Origin: Salinicoccus sp. UBA3372
Lineage (GTDB): Bacteria > Bacillota > Bacilli > Staphylococcales > Salinicoccaceae
Assembly: GCA_002360325.1 (NCBI GenBank)
Contig: DEQG01000126.1
Coordinates: forward strand, 11,665 to 22,193
Reading direction: 5' to 3'
DNA length: 10,529 bases
Both the position numbers and the translations under genes were made by a program. Every line of letters starts with the position of its first letter. Positions within the stretch are counted from its first letter, which is position 1. Shown here piece after piece: positions 6,560 to 10,529 of the stretch. Under the pieces are notes generated by a model, which searched no databases, was not told where the DNA came from, and worked only from the letters and a program-made list of their open reading frames with translations.

Positions 6560-7420
6560 TCAGAATTCCTCTTTTGGTGCACGGTTTTTCATGAACATAT
6601 AGTAGCTGGCACCGAAAATGACGAAGTATCCGATGACAGACAGCATATCCGGCACTTCATTCAGTATGAAGATACTCAGCAGTGCAGTGAACAGGATTGT
6701 CGAATAGAAAAATATCGATATTTCCCTGGCCGGTGCAAAGCTGTATGCGATCGTCAGTCCGAATTGGCCGAAGGCTGCAAAAATACCTGCAAGAATCAGC
6801 ATGATCCACTGTTCGAAAGTCATCGATTCATATTGAAAGATGAAAAACGGCAGCAGCGCCACTGTTGAAAAACCTGAAAAATAAAATACGACTGTATAAA
6901 ACTTTTCGCGGCTGCCGAGTACGCGCAGCACCGTATAGGCACCGGCGGCAAGAACCGCGCCGAGTATTCCGAGCAGGGCGTACACAGTATCGCTCGACAT
7001 GGATGGTTTGATAATGAAGACGGCACCGGCCAGAGCGACGATGATTGAAATCATCTGATATCTTCTTATGTATTCCTTTAAAAATATCGCACATAAAAGA
7101 ATGGTGAAGAAAGGACTCAGTTTGTTCAGAATCTCCGCATCACTTAAAACCATGCGGTCGATGACAAAAAAGTTAAGCAGGACACCAAGCAGCCCGAGAC
7201 TCGACCTGAGCAGCAGCAGCCCCTGATTCTCCTTATGGCCGAAAAGTTTTTCCCTATGATAGATGACCAGCCCGAGGGCGATGGCCATCGAGATGAAATT
7301 TCTAAAGAAAGTTTTTTGGACAGTCGGCAGGTCACCGCTGTATTTCACAAAGAAGGACATGAGGCTGAAACCGAGTGAGGAAATCAGCAGGGCGATAATG
7401 CCTTTTGTAGTATTACTCAT
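6560..7420 (-). CDS. EamA/DMT superfamily permease
   Basis: This 286-residue integral membrane protein has about ten hydrophobic helices in two homologous EamA halves (about residues 6-138 and 146-277), typical of drug/metabolite transporters. Visible features are the N-terminal helix SLGFSLMSFFVKYSG, the end-of-half pattern LNKLSPFFTILLCAIFLKE (98-116), and its counterpart ISIFFYSTILFTALLSIFILNE (234-255). In both halves a helix ends in a conserved Glu. The C-terminus is short and charged. The substrate cannot be told from sequence; EamA members export amino acids, nucleosides or other metabolites. ATG 7420 has an AAGGAG site (complement of 7433-7438) at an unusually long 12-nt spacing, with an out-of-frame ATGATG in between. 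Transcription is divergent from nrdI. Confidence 0.9.
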   Translation of the reverse strand: MSNTTKGIIALLISSLGFSLMSFFVKYSGDLPTVQKTFFRNFISMAIALGLVIYHREKLFGHKENQGLLLLRSSLGLLGVLLNFFVIDRMVLSDAEILNKLSPFFTILLCAIFLKEYIRRYQMISIIVALAGAVFIIKPSMSSDTVYALLGILGAVLAAGAYTVLRVLGSREKFYTVVFYFSGFSTVALLPFFIFQYESMTFEQWIMLILAGIFAAFGQFGLTIAYSFAPAREISIFFYSTILFTALLSIFILNEVPDMLSVIGYFVIFGASYYMFMKNRAPKEEF

Positions 7421-7447
7421 AAAACATCATAGCTCCTTGATTTATGA

Positions 7448-7489
7448 TTGCATTAAATTTCATTAAAAATAATGTAAATAAAAATGCAA
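7448..7489 (-). other. AU-rich hairpin in the leader of the EamA-type gene
   Basis: Read on the minus strand, TTGCATT (7489-7483) pairs with AATGCAA (7454-7448). Inside this an ATTT/AAAT pair and a CATTA-TTTT-TAATG stem-loop can form. The structure ends 10 nt before the Shine-Dalgarno sequence. It is weakly stable and the region is AT-rich, so chance is possible. No T tract follows, so it is not a terminator. Confidence 0.35.
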
Positions 7490-7507
7490 AAAAAATTATT
7501 AAATATT

Positions 7508-7525
7508 TACTGAATCAGTATATCA
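7508..7525 (-). promoter_or_regulatory. Extended -10 promoter of the EamA-type gene with overlapping palindrome
   Basis: On the minus strand TGATATACT (complement of 7517-7525) is a good extended -10. No -35 is evident, as expected for that class. The start would fall near 7510, giving a leader of about 90 nt. The 13-bp palindrome TACTGAATCAGTA (7508-7520) overlaps the -10 and the start point, which is a typical repressor position. The regulator is unknown. Confidence 0.5.
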
Positions 7526-7640
7526 TAGATATCCCAACGATTAGATGAATTGTTTGACAGAAATAAGCGCTGAAACTTCATGAAATTCCAGTGTTTTACC
7601 ATTGATAAATTATTTTTATTATGGCAATATAGAACTTAAG

Positions 7641-7656
7641 AAACAATATATAGTGT
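7641..7656 (+). promoter_or_regulatory. NrdR box 1
   Basis: The 16 bases AAACAATATATAGTGT match the NrdR consensus ACACWATATATWGTGT at 15 of 16 positions; only the second base differs. The box starts 32 bp before box 2, about three helical turns, as usual for paired NrdR boxes. NrdR represses ribonucleotide reductase genes when bound to dATP/ATP. Confidence 0.9.
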
Positions 7657-7684
7657 TTGTAAAATTTATGTGACACCATATATT
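7657..7684 (+). promoter_or_regulatory. Probable main promoter of nrdIEF
   Basis: TTGTAA (7657-7662), a 16-nt spacer and TATATT (7679-7684) form a plausible SigA promoter. The -35 directly follows NrdR box 1 and the -10 lies inside box 2, so NrdR binding would block polymerase. The start point would be near 7691, leaving a leader of about 110 nt that includes the hairpin and the LexA box. Confidence 0.6.
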
Positions 7685-7688
7685 GTGT
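7673..7688 (+). promoter_or_regulatory. NrdR box 2
   Basis: ACACCATATATTGTGT matches the NrdR consensus at 15 of 16 positions; the fifth base is C instead of A/T. It covers the probable -10 of the nrdIEF promoter. Confidence 0.9.
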
Positions 7689-7706
7689 TGAAGTTGAATA
7701 ATAGGA

Positions 7707-7725
7707 TGTCCGTAGAGAACGGACA
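7707..7725 (+). other. GC-rich stem-loop in the nrdIEF leader
   Basis: TGTCCGT (7707-7713) and ACGGACA (7719-7725) form a perfect 7-bp inverted repeat with the loop AGAGA. It stands out in AT-rich surroundings. No T tract follows, so it is not an intrinsic terminator. It may be an RNA element stabilising the leader, or a DNA operator. Confidence 0.5.
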
Positions 7726-7742
7726 GACACATGAAATTAACT

Positions 7743-7756
7743 CGAACGTATGTTCG
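7743..7756. promoter_or_regulatory. LexA (SOS) box upstream of nrdI
   Basis: CGAACGTATGTTCG fits the Gram-positive LexA/DinR operator (CGAAC-N4-GTTCG, with the RNRY centre reading GTAT) at every position. It lies 45 bp upstream of the nrdI start and downstream of the NrdR-controlled promoter. This is seen directly in the sequence. LexA control of the operon is inferred from the match and position. Confidence 0.85.
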
Positions 7757-7779
7757 ATTTCTTTGTTTTATGGTATTAT
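7751..7779 (+). promoter_or_regulatory. Candidate second, LexA-overlapped nrd promoter
   Basis: TGGTATTAT (7771-7779) resembles an extended -10. The position 17 nt upstream of its -10 hexamer is TGTTCG (7751-7756), the right half of the LexA box, which is a weak -35. Transcripts would start around 7784-7786, inside or just before the Shine-Dalgarno region. The leader would be very short, which counts against it. Confidence 0.3.
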
Positions 7780-7800
7780 TTAAGGAGGGAGATGGATGGT

Positions 7801-8208
7801 ATGCTGATTGCATTCTACTCCATGACCGGCAATGTCAGGCGATTTGTAAACGGAGCTGATATTGGAGATCAATTTGAATTATACGAGATTAAAGCGGACA
7901 ACCAAAACGAAAAGGTTACAGAACCTTATATACTTGTCACGAGCACTTATGGATTCGGCGGCGTACCGGCTCCGGTGGAACGGTTCCTGGATGTCAATCA
8001 CAAGGGGATGCAGGCTGTGGCTTCCAGCGGGAACCGTAACTGGGGAAACAACTTTGCGAAAGCGGGAGAACATATCCAGCTGAAATACAATGTACCGCTG
8101 TTGATGAAGTTTGAACTGCACGGCACCGAAGGCGAAAGAGAATTATTTAAAGAGAAGGCAGGGAGCATTAATGAAAGTATTGGACGAGAAGAAGTACAAT
8201 CATATTGA
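7801..8208 (+). CDS. nrdI: Flavodoxin-like ribonucleotide reductase accessory protein NrdI
   Basis: This 135-residue FMN protein supplies the oxidant used to assemble the dimanganese-tyrosyl radical cofactor of NrdF. FMN-binding signatures are YSMTGNVRRF (6-15), TSTYGFGG (47-54) and SGNRNWGNNFA (76-86). ATG 7801 is chosen because NrdI homologues begin directly with the first beta strand (Met-Leu-Ile-Ala-Phe-Tyr-Ser), but it is 12 nt from AGGAGG (7783-7788). The in-frame ATG at 7792 is 3 nt from that site and would add three residues, so either start is possible. The last 38 nt overlap the start of nrdE, so the two are translationally coupled. Confidence 0.93.
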   Translation: MLIAFYSMTGNVRRFVNGADIGDQFELYEIKADNQNEKVTEPYILVTSTYGFGGVPAPVERFLDVNHKGMQAVASSGNRNWGNNFAKAGEHIQLKYNVPLLMKFELHGTEGERELFKEKAGSINESIGREEVQSY

Positions 8209-10276
8209 ACTCAATAACGAAGTGACGAAGCGGGATGAAACAGGTTTCTATCAGCTCCATAAAGATCTGGAAGCACTGGAAGTATTTATGGAAGAAGTGA
8301 AGGACAAGACGATTCATTTCGATACAGAGCTTGAACGTCTGCAATACCTCGTGGATAACGACTTCTACTATGACTTGTTCGAAGAATATACAGAAGAGCA
8401 GGTTACTGAAATTGTAGACTATGCGGATTCACTTCCATTTAAATTCAAAAGTTACATGGCAGCAAGCAAATTCTTCAAAGATTATACTTTGAAGACAAAC
8501 GATAAGAAACAGTATCTGGAAGATTACAAACAGCACGTCGTGATTGTGAGCCTGTATTTGTCGAAAGGTGACGTTGACCAGGCGAAACGTCTGATCAATT
8601 CTATGATTGAACAGCGCTATCAGCCTGCGACACCGACATTCTTAAATGCCGGACGCGCACGACGCGGCGAGATGGTGTCATGCTTCCTGCTTGAAGTGGA
8701 TGACAGCCTGAACTCTATCAACTATATCGACTCGACTGCGAAACAGCTGAGCAAGATCGGCGGCGGTGTGGCAATCAATCTGTCCAAACTGCGTGCGCGC
8801 GGTGAAGCGATCAAAGGCATTGAAGGTGTGGCAAAAGGGGTACTGCCTGTAGCAAAAGCTCTGGAGGGCGGATTCGGCTATGCCGACCAGCTCGGCCAGC
8901 GTCCGGGTGCAGGTGCGGTTTATCTGAACATTTTCCACTACGATCTGCCTGAATTCCTGGACACTAAAAAAGTGAACGCAGATGAAGACCTGCGTCTGTC
9001 CACGATTTCAACGGGTCTTGTGATTCCGTCCAAGTTCTTTGATCTTGCAGCGGCAAACGAACCATTCTACCTGTTTGCGCCGCACACGGTGGAAAGAGAG
9101 TACGGTGAGACTCTGGATGATATGAACATTGACGAAATGTATGACCGGCTCGTTGCAAACGATAATGTCAAAAAGCGTAAGTTTGATGCACGGGATATGC
9201 TGAACACCATTGCACAGACACAGCTGCAGTCAGGATACCCTTATATCATGTTCAAAGATAATGCGAACAAAGTGCATCCGCTGAAGGATGTCGGCGATAT
9301 TAAGATCAGTAACTTATGTACTGAAATTTTTCAGCTGCAGGAGACTTCGACAATCAATGACTATGGTATCGAAGATGAAATCAGAAGAGATATTTCATGT
9401 AACCTCGGATCACTGAACATCGCAAACGTCATGGATTCGAAGAAAGTACGTGAATCTGTTCATGATGGCATAGAGGCACTGACAGTCGTAAGTGACGATA
9501 CTGCAATCGCAAATGCACCGGGCGTCAAAAAGGCAAACGACGAGTTTCATTCAGTAGGACTGGGCGCGATGAACCTTCACGGCTATTTAACGAAAAATAA
9601 AATTGCTTATGAATCAGAAGAAGCAAAAGATTTCGCGAACGTCTTCTTCATGCTGCTCAACTACTATTCACTGGAAAAATCGATGATGATTTCAGTGGAA
9701 CGCGGCCAGACGTTCAAAGATTTCGAGCGTTCCGATTATGCGACGGGCGAGTATTTCGACAAATACGTCAACAACTCATACGAGCCTGTTACAGATAAAG
9801 TGAAGCCTTTATTCGAAGGCATTTATATTCCGACGAAGGAAGACTGGGCGGAACTGCGTGACCAGGTGAAGGAAAATGGCCTTTACCATGCTTACCGCCT
9901 GGCGATTGCGCCGACTCAGAGCATTTCCTACGTTCAAAACGCAACAAGCTCGGTAATGCCGATTGTAGACACGATTGAGCGCAGGACTTACGGCAACTCG
10001 GAAACGTTCTATCCAATGCCGTTCCTGTCAAAAGAGAATATGTGGTTCTACAAGAGCGCGTTCAACGTCGACCAGATGAAATTGATTGATCTGATTGCAA
10101 CCATCCAGGAGCATATCGACCAGGGAATCAGTACAATCCTTTACGTGAACTCGGAAATTTCAACGCGTGAATTATCAAGACTATATATTTATGCGCACCA
10201 CAAAGGTCTTAAATCACTGTATTACACAAGAAATAAATTGCTCAGCGTTGAAGAATGTACAAGTTGTTCAGTTTAA
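8171..10276 (+). CDS. nrdE: Class Ib ribonucleoside-diphosphate reductase, alpha subunit NrdE
   Basis: This 701-residue catalytic subunit reduces ribonucleoside diphosphates to deoxy forms. The redox cysteines are Cys171 (in MVSCFL) and Cys410 (in DISCNLGS). The active-site loop NLCTEI provides Asn381, the radical Cys383 and Glu385. Tyr684-Tyr685 (in SLYYTRN) carry the radical path, and the C-terminal EECTSCSV gives the shuttle pair Cys696/Cys699. The N-terminus lacks an ATP-cone domain, as expected for class Ib. Length and sequence are very close to staphylococcal NrdE from memory. ATG 8171 is preceded by GGGAG (8161-8165) at 5-nt spacing and gives the Met-Lys-x-x-x-Glu-Lys-Lys-Tyr-Asn N-terminus of homologues; an in-frame ATG at 8111 lies deep inside nrdI. 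nrdF follows after 20 nt. Confidence 0.98.
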   Translation: MKVLDEKKYNHIELNNEVTKRDETGFYQLHKDLEALEVFMEEVKDKTIHFDTELERLQYLVDNDFYYDLFEEYTEEQVTEIVDYADSLPFKFKSYMAASKFFKDYTLKTNDKKQYLEDYKQHVVIVSLYLSKGDVDQAKRLINSMIEQRYQPATPTFLNAGRARRGEMVSCFLLEVDDSLNSINYIDSTAKQLSKIGGGVAINLSKLRARGEAIKGIEGVAKGVLPVAKALEGGFGYADQLGQRPGAGAVYLNIFHYDLPEFLDTKKVNADEDLRLSTISTGLVIPSKFFDLAAANEPFYLFAPHTVEREYGETLDDMNIDEMYDRLVANDNVKKRKFDARDMLNTIAQTQLQSGYPYIMFKDNANKVHPLKDVGDIKISNLCTEIFQLQETSTINDYGIEDEIRRDISCNLGSLNIANVMDSKKVRESVHDGIEALTVVSDDTAIANAPGVKKANDEFHSVGLGAMNLHGYLTKNKIAYESEEAKDFANVFFMLLNYYSLEKSMMISVERGQTFKDFERSDYATGEYFDKYVNNSYEPVTDKVKPLFEGIYIPTKEDWAELRDQVKENGLYHAYRLAIAPTQSISYVQNATSSVMPIVDTIERRTYGNSETFYPMPFLSKENMWFYKSAFNVDQMKLIDLIATIQEHIDQGISTILYVNSEISTRELSRLYIYAHHKGLKSLYYTRNKLLSVEECTSCSV

Positions 10277-10296
10277 AAGATAAAGGAGTCTTATAA

Positions 10297-10529
10297 ATGA
10301 TAGCAGTTAACTGGAATAAGGAAGATGACATGACCAATGTATTCTGGCGCCAGAACATCTCCCAGATGTGGGTGGAGACGGAATTCAAAGTATCGAAAGA
10401 TTTAAGTTCATGGTCAGGCATGTCAGATAACGAGAAAGACACTTTTAAAAAGGTATTGGCAGGACTTACCGGACTGGACACACACCAGGCGGATGACGGT
10501 ATGCCGCTCATCATGCTGCATACGGATGA
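10297..10529 (+). CDS. nrdF: Class Ib ribonucleoside-diphosphate reductase, beta subunit NrdF (3' end outside the window)
   Basis: Seventy-seven codons are visible and the frame is still open at the window edge; the final TGA at 10527-10529 is out of frame. The start Met-Ile-Ala-Val-Asn-Trp-Asn and the segments FWRQNISQMWVETEF (16-30) and LAGLTGLDTHQADDGMPL (54-71) match staphylococcal NrdF. Asp61 is in the position of the first metal ligand of the dimanganese/diiron site; the other ligands and radical tyrosine lie beyond the window. AAAGGAG (10282-10288) is 8 nt before the ATG. It is co-transcribed with nrdI and nrdE. Confidence 0.96.
   Translation, partial: MIAVNWNKEDDMTNVFWRQNISQMWVETEFKVSKDLSSWSGMSDNEKDTFKKVLAGLTGLDTHQADDGMPLIMLHTD

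Larger units (their letters stand above)
7421..7800. other. Divergent regulatory region between the EamA-type gene and nrdI
   Basis: There is no convincing protein gene in these 380 bases. From left to right they hold the eamA-type ribosome site, an AU-rich leader hairpin (7448-7489) and an extended -10 promoter with an overlapping palindrome (7508-7525). They then hold an AT-rich stretch with no recognised element (about 7526-7640) and two NrdR boxes with the nrd promoter (7641-7688). Next come a GC-rich leader hairpin (7707-7725), a LexA box (7743-7756), a second candidate extended -10 (7771-7779) and the nrdI Shine-Dalgarno sequence (7783-7788). Confidence 0.75.

Noticed and set aside
7554..7559. 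Perfect TTGACA -35 upstream of the nrd region
   Set aside because: No -10-like hexamer lies 16-19 nt downstream, and the NrdR-overlapped promoter explains nrdIEF better.
7750..7800. Upstream in-frame start extending nrdI by 17 residues
   Set aside because: The ATG at 7750 lies inside the LexA box, has no ribosome site, and would put the AGGAGG inside the coding region; homologues start at the first beta strand.
7691..7800. A riboswitch (for example cobalamin) in the nrd leader
   Set aside because: The leader is only about 110 nt, with one simple hairpin and no B12-box or other riboswitch signature.

Overview
The window looks like chromosomal DNA of a low-to-moderate GC Firmicute in the family Staphylococcaceae. 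NrdE and the visible part of NrdF read very close to staphylococcal class Ib ribonucleotide reductase as I remember it. The A-rich Shine-Dalgarno sites, SigB-type promoters, B. subtilis-type LexA box and short AT-rich intergenic regions fit the same group. The base composition seems richer in G+C than S. aureus, which would suit Macrococcus, Jeotgalicoccus or Salinicoccus, but the genus is an inference. I see no tRNA, rRNA, CRISPR array, insertion sequence or phage gene.

Layout. (1) 1-287 is the 3' part of a small membrane/coiled-coil protein gene. It converges, across a hairpin, on a minus-strand GlsB/YeaQ-type stress membrane protein (319-576). The region upstream of that gene carries two tandem SigB-like promoters. 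(2) 836-4550 is a tightly packed plus-strand operon: pabA, a pabB-pabC fusion, a 69-residue two-helix membrane protein, an 85-residue protein resembling only the N-terminal domain of KipI/PxpB, and a divergent KipA/PxpC-like protein. It ends at a strong intrinsic terminator (4555-4585). (3) 4683-6509 is recQ, with its own promoter and a palindrome abutting the -10. It converges on a minus-strand EamA/DMT permease (6560-7420) through a bidirectional terminator. (4) 7421-7800 is a dense 380-bp regulatory region between the divergent eamA-type gene and nrdI. It holds an extended -10 promoter with an overlapping palindrome and an AU-rich leader hairpin on the minus strand. On the plus strand it holds two NrdR boxes, a GC-rich leader hairpin, a perfect SOS (LexA) box and the nrdI ribosome binding site. 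(5) 7801-10529 is nrdI-nrdE-nrdF, with nrdF cut off by the window edge.

How the genes work together. PabA supplies ammonia to the PabB domain, which makes aminodeoxychorismate, and the fused PabC domain releases p-aminobenzoate for folate. NrdI, NrdE and NrdF make deoxynucleotides. Folate is needed for dTMP, and RecQ acts in DNA repair, so much of the window concerns DNA precursor supply and repair. The nrd promoter region combines a dNTP-sensing (NrdR) and a DNA-damage (LexA) input. The least understood part is the KipI-like/KipA-like pair with the small membrane protein in the folate operon. The KipI-like partner lacks its usual C-terminal domain and no PxpA/LamB gene is present.
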